Both the position numbers and the translations under genes were made by a program. Positions 8,727 through 17,077 of a stretch of 48,906 nt of DNA are shown one piece after another. This stretch comes from DASXYG01 sp036502625 (GTDB lineage Bacteria; Actinomycetota; Actinomycetes; Streptosporangiales; Streptosporangiaceae), in contig DASXYG010000072.1 in the NCBI GenBank assembly GCA_036502625.1, positions 1 through 48,906 of the forward strand. Direction: 5' to 3'. The first letter of the stretch is position 1, and the number at the start of each line of letters is the position of its first letter. Below the pieces are notes generated by a model. That model made no database searches, had not been told where the DNA came from, and saw only the letters and a list, made by a program, of their open reading frames with translations.

Positions 8727-9680
8727 TTAGTGGGTTCGGGTTAGTTCGGTGGGTTCTGTTATTACGTCGACCATGGCTCCGTTGCGGATGACCGTGATGG
8801 GCAACGGGGTGCCTATCGCCTCCGTGAAGAGCTCGCGTTGGAGGCTTTGGGCCTCCACCACTGGGTGGCCTCCGGCCGTCAACACCAGGTCGCCTCGGCG
8901 GAGGCCGGCGCGGGCCGCGGGGCTGGCCGGGATGACCTCGACCACCCGGAGGGCGCGGCGGGCGCCCACCCGGTCGCGGAGCGAGCTCGGTACCGGGACC
9001 GGGGACGTCACCAGGCCCAGGTACGCGCGGCGTACGCGGCCGTCGCGCATCAGCGCGGCGATGATCCGGCGGGTGGTCGCGTTGATCGGGACGGCCATGC
9101 CGAGCCCGACGCCCGCGACCGCCGTGTTGACGCCGACCACCCGCGCCTCGGCGTCGGCCAGCGCGCCGCCGGAGTTGCCGGGGTTCAGGGCGGCGTCGGT
9201 CTGGATCACGTCCTCGATCAGCCGTACGGCCTCACCGTCGCGCGCCGGGAGCGACCTCCCCAGCCCGCTCACCACCCCGGCCGTGACCGACCCCGCCAGG
9301 CCGAGCGGGTTCCCCACCGCCACGACCAACTGCCCCACCACGAGTTCGTCGCTGTCGCCGAGCTCCGCGGGCGGCGGCGTGCCCTCGGCGACCCGGATCA
9401 CCGCCAGGTCGGACAACCGGTCGGCCCCGACCACCGTGAACGGCGTATCCGTACCGTCGGCGAACTCGGCCTGACCGTCACGCGCACCCCCCACGACGTG
9501 CGCGTTCGTCAACAGGAACCCGTCTCCGGTGAACGCCACCGCCGAGCCCGCACCCTCGCGGCCGCGCCCGTCGCGCACCCGTACGCCGGCCACCCGCGGC
9601 GCCAGCTCCCGCGCGACGGACGACACGACCCGCGAGTACGCGTCCATCGGCCGGCCCGGTTCCCGAGCTTCAGGGACCAT
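8727..9680 (-). CDS. HtrA-like S1C serine protease with PDZ domain
   Basis: A 317-residue trypsin-like protease of the HtrA/DegP family with one C-terminal PDZ domain. The catalytic triad is intact: His61 in LTNAHVV, Asp91 in SDLAVI and Ser170 in NPGNSGG. The PDZ domain covers about residues 225-310. The ATG at 9680 is preceded by GGGGAGG five bases upstream, so the longer frame to 9800 is not used. From this start there is no signal peptide and no transmembrane anchor, unlike most actinobacterial HtrA proteins, so it is predicted to be cytoplasmic or exported by an unusual route. A plausible promoter overlaps its leader. Confidence 0.9.
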   Translation of the reverse strand: MVPEAREPGRPMDAYSRVVSSVARELAPRVAGVRVRDGRGREGAGSAVAFTGDGFLLTNAHVVGGARDGQAEFADGTDTPFTVVGADRLSDLAVIRVAEGTPPPAELGDSDELVVGQLVVAVGNPLGLAGSVTAGVVSGLGRSLPARDGEAVRLIEDVIQTDAALNPGNSGGALADAEARVVGVNTAVAGVGLGMAVPINATTRRIIAALMRDGRVRRAYLGLVTSPVPVPSSLRDRVGARRALRVVEVIPASPAARAGLRRGDLVLTAGGHPVVEAQSLQRELFTEAIGTPLPITVIRNGAMVDVITEPTELTRTH

Positions 9681-10027
9681 CGCAACCTCCCCGCAAATTA
9701 CACGATTACATGGCAACACGTACAAGCACATCCATCTTCCACCACAGCGCAAGGTAATCGACTTGTCACCATTTCGGAGATTCGCCCTGAACTCGATCAA
9801 TTACCGAGAGCCACCAGATCGGCCCGGCCATTCGCGAGAAACATTCAACTTGGGCCTTGTCGTACAACCGGTGGCCTGCGAATACTTCACGGTGACCCGG
9901 ACCCGACGCTCCGTCCCCCTGGTGGCCGGCCCTCGACCCTCACGAACCGGCCGCCGGGAGTCGCCGACCGGGTTCTCCCCCGCACACGTCACCAGGACGT
10001 GTCCCCGAGTCCTCAGGGAGGCTCACA
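9681..10027. promoter_or_regulatory. Divergent intergenic region between two protease genes
   Basis: This 347 bp stretch holds no gene and is AT-richer (about 9690-9840) than the surroundings. It carries the promoter of the HtrA-like gene. For the streptogrisin-type gene a weak candidate is TTGTCG (9857-9862), 18 bases, AATACT (9881-9886), which would leave a leader of about 135 bases before the GGGAGG ribosome site near 10016. Confidence 0.4.
9697..9725 (-). promoter_or_regulatory. Putative sigma-70-type promoter of the HtrA-like gene
   Basis: Read on the minus strand, TTGTAC (9725-9720) is followed after exactly 17 bases by TGTAAT (9702-9697). Transcription would start about ten bases before the ribosome site of the HtrA-like gene, a short but workable leader. 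Confidence 0.5.
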
Positions 10028-10900
10028 ATGAGGGTTGGCTCTGGTACCCGGCGCGCGGCACTGATCGTCGCCGCGGCCGGCCTGCTCGGCGGCGGACTGC
10101 TGACCGCGGTCCCCGCGCAGGCGGGCATCACATTGGCCACGGCGCGCGGAACGCTCGACAGCGCGTCCGTCCCCGGCACGGCCATCGCCACCGACACCGC
10201 GTCCAACCAGGTCGTGGTCACCGTCGACAAGACGGTCACCGGCGCGAAGTACGCCAAGCTCGCCTCGGCCGTACGCGCACTCGGCAAGACCGCGCGCATC
10301 CAGCGCACCAACGGCGTCTTCCGGCCGTACATCGCCGGCGGCGACGCGATCTACGGCGGCGGCTACCGCTGTTCGCTGGGGTTCAGCGTGCAGGACAGCA
10401 GCGGCGCGTACTACTTCCTCACCGCCGGGCACTGCGGCAACGTCGCCTCGACGTGGTACAGCGACTCGGGCCAGAGCGCCCAGGTCGGCAGCACGCAGGC
10501 CAGCACGTTCCCCGGCCATGACTACTCCATCGCCAAGTACACCGGCAGCGGCTCGCCCTCGGGCACCGTCGACCTCTACAACGGCAGCAGCCAGGACATC
10601 ACGTCCTCCGGTGCCGCCACGGTCGGCGAGTCGGTCAAGCGCAGCGGCAGCACCAGCGGCGTCCACAGCGGCACCGTGACCGCGCTCAACGCGACCGTGC
10701 AGTACGAAGAGGGCACCGTCACCGGCATGATCCAGACGAACGTGTGCGCCGAGCCCGGCGACAGCGGCGGTTCGCTGTTCGACGGCAGCAAGGCGCTCGG
10801 CCTGACCTCAGGCGGCAGCGGCGACTGCACGTCCGGCGGCACCACGTTCTTCCAGCCCGTCACCGGCGCGCTGAGCGCGTACGGCGTCCACGTCTACTGA
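10028..10900 (+). CDS. Secreted streptogrisin-type S1 serine protease
   Basis: A 290-residue preproprotease of the S1E streptogrisin / alpha-lytic family. A Sec signal peptide ends at about residue 32 (VPAQA), a short propeptide follows to about 101, and the mature enzyme would begin at Ile102. The triad is His135 in TAGHC, Asp165 in HDYSIA and Ser246 in GDSGGS. Cys115/Cys136 and Cys240/Cys267 are placed to form the two family disulfides. Length matches streptogrisins A and B. The ATG follows GGGAGG. It is divergent from the HtrA-like gene and is probably exported to digest extracellular protein. Confidence 0.94.
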   Translation: MRVGSGTRRAALIVAAAGLLGGGLLTAVPAQAGITLATARGTLDSASVPGTAIATDTASNQVVVTVDKTVTGAKYAKLASAVRALGKTARIQRTNGVFRPYIAGGDAIYGGGYRCSLGFSVQDSSGAYYFLTAGHCGNVASTWYSDSGQSAQVGSTQASTFPGHDYSIAKYTGSGSPSGTVDLYNGSSQDITSSGAATVGESVKRSGSTSGVHSGTVTALNATVQYEEGTVTGMIQTNVCAEPGDSGGSLFDGSKALGLTSGGSGDCTSGGTTFFQPVTGALSAYGVHVY

Positions 10901-10910
10901 TCCTCGCTCC

Positions 10911-10937
10911 GGGGAGGGCGCCGCGCGCGCCCTCCCC
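10911..10937. terminator. Bidirectional terminator hairpin
   Basis: GGGGAGGGCGC at 10911-10921 and its exact reverse complement at 10927-10937 form an eleven base pair stem with a five-base loop. It lies ten bases after the streptogrisin stop and four bases before the stop of the convergent kinase-like gene, so it can serve both. Confidence 0.7.
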
Positions 10938-10941
10938 GTTC

Positions 10942-11607
10942 TCATGCCCGCGGCGGGTCCAGGTACGGCGCGAACTGCTCGGCCACCTCGTCCGCCACCG
11001 CCGCGGCGTCGCGTGATCCGTCCACCTCGATGACGCGGACGCCCAGCCGGCGCGCGTTCCGCACCGCGTCCTCGGCGACCAGGCGGTCCCGCGCGACGCG
11101 GTTGGCCTGGGCGCGGTCCGGATCGCTGACGGCCGCGTGCAGGGCGCCCGCGCGCGGGGTCGTACGGAGCTGGTGCCGCCGGAAGTCCTCGGTCGGTACG
11201 AGGACGACCATCCGCTCCGGCGCGTCGATCAGCGGCGCGACCAGCTCCGGGCGCAGCCCCCAGCCCTCGGCGATCGCCGGGCGGCCGGTGAACAGGGCGC
11301 GCAGGTCGTCGAGCGCCCACTCGAAGCGGGCCGGGAATCCGGCCAGCGTGTCGGCGGCCATCTCCTCCGGTTCCGGGTCCACCCAGACCCGGTCCGGGTG
11401 CCGGTCGCCGACGGGCTCGCCGCGGGCGAGCCGCCCCGCGATGCGGCGATCGTTGTGGCCGCGGGCGTCGTGGTAGTCGTAGTGGTACACGGTCAGGCCG
11501 TGCGCCGCGGCGATGAGCTCGGCCACCGTGGTCTTGCCGGCCCACTGCGCGCCGCCGATCCACAGCATGCGGTGCAGGCTGCCGTGCGGGTCCCAGAAGT
11601 CGGCCAT
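10942..11607 (-). CDS. P-loop kinase-like ATP-binding protein
   Basis: A 221-residue protein with a clear Walker A loop, GGAQWAGKTT (residues 18-27), and the general layout of small nucleotide or metabolite kinases. A short Asp-containing strand follows at YHYDYHD, and EGWGLRPE may form the second strand. It matches AAA/kinase-like hypothetical proteins of actinomycetes; the substrate is unknown. The ATG is only four bases beyond the stop of the sthA-like gene, so translation may be coupled. An internal Met14 just before the Walker loop is a possible alternative start. Confidence 0.75.
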   Translation of the reverse strand: MADFWDPHGSLHRMLWIGGAQWAGKTTVAELIAAAHGLTVYHYDYHDARGHNDRRIAGRLARGEPVGDRHPDRVWVDPEPEEMAADTLAGFPARFEWALDDLRALFTGRPAIAEGWGLRPELVAPLIDAPERMVVLVPTEDFRRHQLRTTPRAGALHAAVSDPDRAQANRVARDRLVAEDAVRNARRLGVRVIEVDGSRDAAAVADEVAEQFAPYLDPPRA

Positions 11608-11611
11608 GCCG

Positions 11612-13024
11612 TCAGTCGTTGAAGCGGGTGACGCGGCGGATCTTGTTGATCGCGTCGAGCGCCGCGACCTTGTACGACTCGGCGAGCGTCGGGTAGTTGA
11701 ACACGGCGTCCACGAGGTAGTCGACGGTGCCGCCGTTGCCCATCACGGCCTGCCCGATGTGGATCAGCTCGGTGGCGTACGAACCGAACGCGTGGACGCC
11801 GAGGATCTGCCGGTCGTCCGGCGAGACCAGCAGCTTGAGCATGCCGTACGTGTCGCCGATGATCTGCCCGCGCGCCAGCTCGCGGTAGCGGGAGATGCCG
11901 ACCTCGAACGGCACGCGCGCGTGGGTGAGCGCGTCCTCGGTCTCCCCGATGAAGCTGATCTCGGGGATCGTGTAGATGCCGATCGGCTGGATGGCGTGGA
12001 TCGCGCGCGGCGGCTCGCCGCAGGCGTGGTGCGCGGCCAGCCGCCCCTGCTCCATGGAGGTCGCGGCCAGCGACGGGAACCCGATCACGTCGCCGACGGC
12101 GTAGACGTGCTCCACCTCGGTGCGGTAGTGCTCGTCGACGCTGATGCGGCCGCGCTTGTCGGCGGCCAGCCCGACGTTCTCCAGCCCGAGGTCGTCGGTC
12201 ATGCCCTGCCGCCCGGCGGAGTACATCACGACCTCGGCGGGGATGCGCTTGCCCGACTCCAGGACGGCGATCGCGCCGCGCGGGTGCCGCTCCACGCCGT
12301 CGACGACCTCGCCGAACCGGAACGTGACGGCCAGGTCGCGCAGGTGGTACTTCAGCGCCTCGATGATCTCCAGGTCGCAGAAGTCGAGCATCCGCTCGCG
12401 CTGCTCCACGACCGTGACCTTGGTGCCGAGCGCGGCGAACATCGAGGCGTACTCGATGCCGATCACCCCGGCGCCCACGATGATCATCGAGTCGGGGACG
12501 TTCTCCAGGCTGATGATGCCGTCGGAGTCGATGATCGTACGGCCGTCGAAGTCGACGGTGTCCGGCCGCGCGGGCCGGGTTCCGGTGGCGATGATGATCC
12601 GGTCGGCGCTGATCTTGGACTGCCGCCCGCCCTCGTCGGTGATCTCGACGACGTGCGGCTCGGCGAACTTGGCGGTGCCGGTCAGCATGGCGACGTGGTT
12701 GCGGGTGAGCTGGCTGCGCACCACGTCGACCTCGCGGCCCACCACGTGGCCCGTACGGATGCCGAGGTCGCCGATCGTGATGTCTTCCTTGAGCCGGTAG
12801 CTCTGGCCGTACATCTCGCGCTGGTTTAGGCCGGTGAGGTAGAGCACGGCCTCGCGCAGCGTCTTGGACGGGATGGTGCCGGTGTTGATGCAGACGCCGC
12901 CGATCATCTCCCGCTGATCGACGATGGCCGCGCGTCGTTCCAGTTTGGCCGCGGCGATGGCGGCCTTCTGCCCGCCCGGCCCGGACCCGATGACGAGCAC
13001 GTCGTAGTCGGACACGCCTCCCAT
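11612..13024 (-). CDS. sthA: Soluble pyridine nucleotide transhydrogenase (Si-specific)
   Basis: A 470-residue flavoprotein of the pyridine nucleotide-disulfide oxidoreductase superfamily. FAD binding is shown by GSGPGG (13-18), NAD(P) binding by GAGVIGIEYAS (about 180) and the second FAD motif by YAVGDV. The redox-disulfide site of dihydrolipoamide dehydrogenase is altered: Cys45 is kept but the second Cys is Thr50 (CINTGT), as in SthA, so the enzyme should exchange hydride between NADPH and NAD rather than reduce a disulfide. The ATG at 13024 has no upstream ribosome site; a GTG at 13015 lies too close to GGGAGG. A leaderless message is possible. Confidence 0.9.
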   Translation of the reverse strand: MGGVSDYDVLVIGSGPGGQKAAIAAAKLERRAAIVDQREMIGGVCINTGTIPSKTLREAVLYLTGLNQREMYGQSYRLKEDITIGDLGIRTGHVVGREVDVVRSQLTRNHVAMLTGTAKFAEPHVVEITDEGGRQSKISADRIIIATGTRPARPDTVDFDGRTIIDSDGIISLENVPDSMIIVGAGVIGIEYASMFAALGTKVTVVEQRERMLDFCDLEIIEALKYHLRDLAVTFRFGEVVDGVERHPRGAIAVLESGKRIPAEVVMYSAGRQGMTDDLGLENVGLAADKRGRISVDEHYRTEVEHVYAVGDVIGFPSLAATSMEQGRLAAHHACGEPPRAIHAIQPIGIYTIPEISFIGETEDALTHARVPFEVGISRYRELARGQIIGDTYGMLKLLVSPDDRQILGVHAFGSYATELIHIGQAVMGNGGTVDYLVDAVFNYPTLAESYKVAALDAINKIRRVTRFND

Positions 13025-13073
13025 TGTGAGCGCACGGGACCGGAAATGTCAGTAACGGGGAGGCGCCGCTTGA

Positions 13074-14006
13074 TCAGCCCGCCGCCGGGGACCCGATTCC
13101 GGCGGGTTGGCGGACGAGCGCCGCGCCGAAGAACGCGTCGAGCCGGGACACCAGGCCGCGGAACGTGGGGTGGTCGTCGTACATCCACTCGGTGTGGCCC
13201 GCCCCGGGCAGGAACACCAGCTCACGCGGCTCGCCGGCGCGTTCGTACATCTCCCGCGCCTCCTCCGGCACGTGCAGCCGGTTGCGCTCGCCGTGCACGA
13301 TCATCAGCGGCCGCGGCGCGATGCGGTGCACGACGTCCTGCGGGCGGAAACGGAGCAAAAGGTCCGCGGACTCCAGGGTCACGCCCGCGCCGAACCCGGG
13401 CGCCTTGTACAGCTCCTCGCCGACGTAGCCGTCGGTCGCGGTGTCGAGGTCGAGGCGGACGACGTCCCACGGCGAGGTGATCTCCGAGCGGCCGCCGAGC
13501 GCGCGGCGCCCGCGGTCGGCCTCGACCCGGTCGAGCAGCGCGGACCACGTCGCCGGGTCGTGCATCGCGCGGGTGGACCGTGCGCCGTCGGCGATGCCGT
13601 TGACGCAGGCCACCGCACGTACGCGGGGGTCGTCGGCGGCCGACTGGACGACCACGCCGCCGCCGAGGCCCCAGCCGAGCAGCCCGATCCGCCCGGCGTC
13701 GACCTCGTCGGCCGCGCTGAGCCGGTCGACGGCGGCGCGGACGTCCTCGGCCCAGTCCTGCGGGGCCAGCCGGCCGCGCTCGCCCTCGCTGAGCCCGAAG
13801 CCGCGGTAGTCGAACGCCAGCACCGCGTAGCCGAGCGGGTTCAGCGCGCGGGCGAACCGCTGCGGATGGATGACCTTCAGGCCCTGGTAGCCGGAGCAGG
13901 CGATGACCACCGGGGGCGGCGCGCCGCCGGGGTCGGTGTCCGGCAGGTGCAGGTCCGCGTCGAGCCGGAGGCGGCCGCTGAAGAAGGGCAGGTGGATGGG
14001 TGTCAC
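13074..14006 (-). CDS. Alpha/beta-hydrolase-fold protein with altered catalytic site
   Basis: A 310-residue alpha/beta-hydrolase-fold protein similar to dienelactone-hydrolase-like and peptidase-like members. The oxyanion strand (about 33-42), FDYRGFG (65-71) and the nucleophile elbow are recognisable. At the elbow the sequence is GWGLGG, so the position normally held by Ser is Gly113. The acid position reads HGERNR, giving Asn242 where Asp is usual; His271 is present in GAGHTEW. The protein may be non-catalytic or use another chemistry. The ATG at 14006 overlaps the stop of the IclR-type regulator (ATGA), so the pair is co-transcribed. Confidence 0.85.
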   Translation of the reverse strand: MTPIHLPFFSGRLRLDADLHLPDTDPGGAPPPVVIACSGYQGLKVIHPQRFARALNPLGYAVLAFDYRGFGLSEGERGRLAPQDWAEDVRAAVDRLSAADEVDAGRIGLLGWGLGGGVVVQSAADDPRVRAVACVNGIADGARSTRAMHDPATWSALLDRVEADRGRRALGGRSEITSPWDVVRLDLDTATDGYVGEELYKAPGFGAGVTLESADLLLRFRPQDVVHRIAPRPLMIVHGERNRLHVPEEAREMYERAGEPRELVFLPGAGHTEWMYDDHPTFRGLVSRLDAFFGAALVRQPAGIGSPAAG

Positions 14007-14806
14007 GACGCTCCTCGTGCGTTCGTTGGGTCCTCGTGCGGCGGTTCGGTCAGTGCCCGGGTGAGGCGGTCCGCCGCCGCCTTCACCTGGCGTCCGGCGG
14101 CCTCCAGGCGGCGGCCGAGCCGGAACTTGGGGGCGGAGAGGTTGACGGAGGCGACGATCCGGCCGCCGACGTCGTGCACGGGCGCGGCCGCGGAGACCAG
14201 GCCCGCCTCGAACTCCTCGTCCGCGAGGTCGTAGCCGCGCGCCCGGCTGTGGCGCAGCCGGTTCAGCGCGCCCTCCGCGGTGCGCGGCGCGCGCGGCCCC
14301 GCCGGGGCGGAGGGAGCCGCGCCGAACAGCTCCAGGATCTCCTCGTCGTCATGGCCGAACAGCAGCGCGCGGCCGGACGCCGTGTTGAGCAGCGGTGTCG
14401 TACGGCCCACCCAGCCGACCGCCTGCACGGCGCGCAGCGGGCTCTCCGACATCACGGTGAGCACCGCGTCGCCGTCGAGCACGTTGAGGTGGGCGCGTTC
14501 CTTCGTACGCGCGGTCAGCGCGCGCAGCACCGGCCGCGCGGCGGCGAGCAGCCGCTGGTTGGCGGCGCCCGCGGACAGGGTGTACAGCCGCCAGCCGAGC
14601 CGGTAGCCGAGCGTCTCCGGATCGCGGTCGACATACCCCGCGTCCGCGAGCAGCTTCAGCGTGCGCGACACCTGGCTCTTCTCCCGGCCGACGAGGTTCG
14701 CGATCTCGACGACGCCGAGCGAGGGCCGGGCGACGGCGTCGGGCGAGCCGAGCGCGTCAAGGATCGCGATCGTCCGCTGGATGCTGGTCGATGCCTCCGA
14801 GGCCAT
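14003..14806 (-). CDS. IclR-family transcriptional regulator
   Basis: A 267-residue IclR-type regulator with an N-terminal winged helix (about residues 10-75; VGREKSQVSRTLKLL is the recognition part) and a C-terminal ligand domain ending in the conserved GRIVASVNLS segment. The frame is open to an ATG at 14863, but that codon lies inside a palindromic operator, so the ATG at 14806 is preferred. The start lacks a strong ribosome site. It is followed by the alpha/beta-hydrolase gene with a four-base overlap and preceded by a nitrilase-family gene in the same direction. Autoregulation through the operator at 14839-14868 is inferred. Confidence 0.88.
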   Translation of the reverse strand: MASEASTSIQRTIAILDALGSPDAVARPSLGVVEIANLVGREKSQVSRTLKLLADAGYVDRDPETLGYRLGWRLYTLSAGAANQRLLAAARPVLRALTARTKERAHLNVLDGDAVLTVMSESPLRAVQAVGWVGRTTPLLNTASGRALLFGHDDEEILELFGAAPSAPAGPRAPRTAEGALNRLRHSRARGYDLADEEFEAGLVSAAAPVHDVGGRIVASVNLSAPKFRLGRRLEAAGRQVKAAADRLTRALTEPPHEDPTNARGAS

Positions 14807-14838
14807 GCGTCCAGCATCGGAGCCGCGCCCGGCTCGCC

Positions 14839-14868
14839 GCAACCCGGGTTGCCGCATGTGCAACCCGG
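14839..14868. promoter_or_regulatory. Palindromic operator, likely for the IclR-type regulator
   Basis: CCGGGTTGC (14844-14852), seven bases, GCAACCCGG (14860-14868) is a perfect nine-base inverted repeat. A third half-site GCAACCCGG at 14839-14847 overlaps it and builds the 14-base palindrome GCAACCCGGGTTGC. It lies in the 69-base gap between the nitrilase stop and the regulator start, as expected for autoregulation. Confidence 0.65.
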
Positions 14869-14875
14869 ATGATCT

Positions 14876-15709
14876 CTACAGGTCGCCGCCCTCCTGGATG
14901 AGCCGCTCCACCTCGCGGGAGACCAGGCCGAGCCGGAACTCGGCGAGCAGCGGCACCTGGCGCCGGCGCCGCCGCACCTGGCCGAGGTCGACGTCCGCGA
15001 ACACCAGGGACGGCTCCCACAGCGGCGCCTCGGCGACCGTACGGCCCAGCGGGTCCACGACCCGTGAGCCGCCCCAGAAGTCCATGCCGGCCTCCTGGCC
15101 GACGCGGTTGCAGAAGAACACGAAGCACTGCTGCATGCGCGCGATGAACACCAGGAGGTCGCGCCAGTACTCCGCGGTGTCAAGCGCGCCGGGGGCCAGC
15201 CCGGACGCGCTGTTGGTCGGCACGACCATCACCTCGGCGCCGTCCTGCGCGGCGATCCACGGCAGCACCGGCTGCCAGGCGTCATTGCAGATCAGCGTCG
15301 CGACGCGGCCGTACTGCGTGTCGTACGCGCGCATCGCCTGGCCGGGGCTCGCGTGCTTGCGCTCCTCCCACGCCAGGTACGTCGGGAGGTACAGCTTGCG
15401 GTGCACGTGCCGCACCTCGCCGCCGGACAGGTACACGGACGAGTTGTAGCGGCGCAGCCGGGCGTCCTCGTGGAACCCGATCTGCACGTCCGGCCCGAAC
15501 CGCGACAGCCGCGCGAGCCGCGGGTCCGCCGCCGGGATGGACAGGTCGTCCTCCAGCAGCCCGAGCGCGTAGCCGTGCACCGCGAGCTCGGGGAACACCA
15601 CGAGGTCGGCGTCGCCCGCCGCCGCGTCCTTGACCAGGCTTTCCGCCGTCACCAGGTTCTTCTCGACATCACCGAGCAGACAGTTGGTCTGCGCCAAGGC
15701 GACCCGCAT
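14876..15709 (-). CDS. Nitrilase-superfamily carbon-nitrogen hydrolase
   Basis: A 277-residue member of the nitrilase superfamily, enzymes that hydrolyse nitriles, amides or carbamoyl groups. The Glu-Lys-Cys triad is complete: Glu41 in FPELAV, Lys105 in HRKLYLP and Cys141 in LICNDAW. The ATG at 15709 follows GAGGAGG by four bases; the five-codon extension is therefore unlikely. It lies upstream of the IclR-type regulator and hydrolase in the same direction and is divergent from the guanidinium exporter. An aliphatic amidase or N-carbamoyl hydrolase role is possible; the substrate is not readable. Confidence 0.9.
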   Translation of the reverse strand: MRVALAQTNCLLGDVEKNLVTAESLVKDAAAGDADLVVFPELAVHGYALGLLEDDLSIPAADPRLARLSRFGPDVQIGFHEDARLRRYNSSVYLSGGEVRHVHRKLYLPTYLAWEERKHASPGQAMRAYDTQYGRVATLICNDAWQPVLPWIAAQDGAEVMVVPTNSASGLAPGALDTAEYWRDLLVFIARMQQCFVFFCNRVGQEAGMDFWGGSRVVDPLGRTVAEAPLWEPSLVFADVDLGQVRRRRRQVPLLAEFRLGLVSREVERLIQEGGDL

Positions 15710-15814
15710 GGCGCCTCCTCTCACACGATCGTGGACCGCCGGACACGGGTGGCAAGCCTCACCACCTTCTGGGCGTGCACCGTGGATAACATGAACGTGG
15801 GCACTCAGTCAGCC

Positions 15815-15857
15815 CCCGGACGAGGTGCGTCGTACCCGGCTCGACAAGACGACGCGT
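15815..15857 (+). ncRNA. Guanidine-III riboswitch (ykkC-III)
   Basis: The stretch from CCGGACGAGG (15816) through GTACCCGG and GACAAGACG matches the guanidine-III class as I remember its consensus. The core stem is formed by GCGTCGT (15827-15833) and ACGACGC (15849-15855), a compensatory variant of the common GCGCCGT/ACGGCGC. CCGG at 15816-15819 can pair with CCGG at 15836-15839. It ends five bases before the ribosome site of a SugE/Gdx gene, the usual target. Guanidinium binding should raise exporter expression. Confidence 0.9.
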
Positions 15858-15871
15858 TTACGGAGGCTGAC

Positions 15872-16186
15872 ATGGCATGGCTCGTCCTCGCCCTCTCCGG
15901 TCTCATGGAGACCGCCTGGGCCACAGCACTGTCCGAGTCCAAGGGCTTCACAAGACTCTGGCCATCGCTGATCTTCATCGTGACGCTGGTCCTCAGCATG
16001 GCCGGCCTGTCCTACGCGTTGCAGTCCATCCCGGTAGGCACGGGCTACGCGATCTGGGTAGGCATAGGCGCCGCAGGCACGGCAACAATAGGAATGCTCT
16101 TCCTCCACGAAGGCATCACCACAGCCAAGATCGTCTGCCTCGTATTGGTAATCGCAGGCGTCGCAGGCCTAAAGCTCTTCCACTAA
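15872..16186 (+). CDS. sugE: Guanidinium exporter, SMR family (SugE/Gdx)
   Basis: A 104-residue small multidrug resistance protein with four transmembrane helices and the invariant Glu13 in the first helix. The segment KGFTRLWPS and the GTGYAIWVGIG motif are typical of the Gdx/SugE subgroup that exchanges guanidinium for protons, rather than of EmrE-like drug pumps. The ATG at 15872 follows GGAGG by five bases and lies directly behind a guanidine-III riboswitch, which supports the substrate call. The second half of the gene uses many A-ending codons, unlike neighbouring genes, as the sequence approaches the repeat region. Confidence 0.95.
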   Translation: MAWLVLALSGLMETAWATALSESKGFTRLWPSLIFIVTLVLSMAGLSYALQSIPVGTGYAIWVGIGAAGTATIGMLFLHEGITTAKIVCLVLVIAGVAGLKLFH

Positions 16187-17077
16187 GCCGGGCACCCGCT
16201 CCCATGAGCCCAGAGCCCCCACTCCCACCATGCCCAGGCAAAACCCCCCACCAAGAGCACCAGCCTCACAGCCCAGGCAATCACTTAAAGCGCCAGCCTC
16301 ACGGCCCAGGCAAACACTCAGAGCGCCAGCCCTCGCGGCCCAGGCAAGAACACGGATGCCTTAGGACGCGGGAAATCTGTCGCGCGCAGCGCGGCCTTTG
16401 CCCGGCGGCGAGCCGCACCCCACCCCACGCGCGCCCCCGGGAGAACCCCGTACGCAACGCCCGGGGTGATCAACACCCGCGCCACGAACATGCGGAACGT
16501 GAGGCGCGGGACGCGAGGCGCGAGGCGGAGGGGCGCAGGGCGCGGAGCGAGGGGCTGCGAGGCCCGCGGCGGAGGTACGTGACGCAGGGGACGCGAGGCG
16601 CGGGACGCGGGACGCGAAGCGCGGCGCGGGACGGGGGGCGGGGGCAGGGCGCGGAGCGAGCGGTTGCGAGGCCCGCGGGGGAAGCACGCGACGCAGGGGA
16701 CGCGAGGCGCGAGGCGCGGGACGCGGAGGCGGAGGGGCGCAGGGCGCGGAGCAAGCGGCTACGAGGCCCGCGGGGGAAACACATGGCGCAGGGGTTACAG
16801 CGCGCAGAGGGGACGCGAGGCGGAGGGGCGCAGGGCGCGGAGCGAGGGGCTGCGAGGCCCGCGGCGGAGGTACGTGACGCGGGGGTTACAGCGCGCAGAG
16901 GACGCGGGACACGAGGCGGAGGGGCGCAGGGCGCGGAGCGACCGGCTGCGAGGCCCGCGGGGGAAGCACGTGACGCAGGGAACGCGGGACGCAGGGGACG
17001 CGAGAGGGGGCAGGGCGCGGAGCGGGCGGCTGCGAGGCCCGCGGGGGAGGTACATGGCGCAGGGGGTTACAGGGCGG
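16187..17077. repeat. Convergent repeat region: one stem-loop element and a six-copy array
   Basis: No gene is seen in these 890 bases; the open frames are low-complexity. The left part is C/A-rich with loosely repeated CAGCCTCACGGCCCAGGCAA-like motifs (16255-16350). One copy of the dispersed stem-loop element is at 16361-16401. From about 16500 the plus strand is G/A-rich and holds six copies of a motif around GGGCTGCGAGGCCCGCGG followed by GGAGGTACGTGACGCAG, beginning near 16552, 16661, 16756, 16847, 16943 and 17027. The array stops at the end of the polyprenyl synthase gene. Confidence 0.75.

Noticed and set aside
16500..17070. Array considered as a CRISPR array
   Set aside because: Spacing is irregular (84-109 bases), the intervening sequence is itself similar rather than unique, and no cas genes are present.
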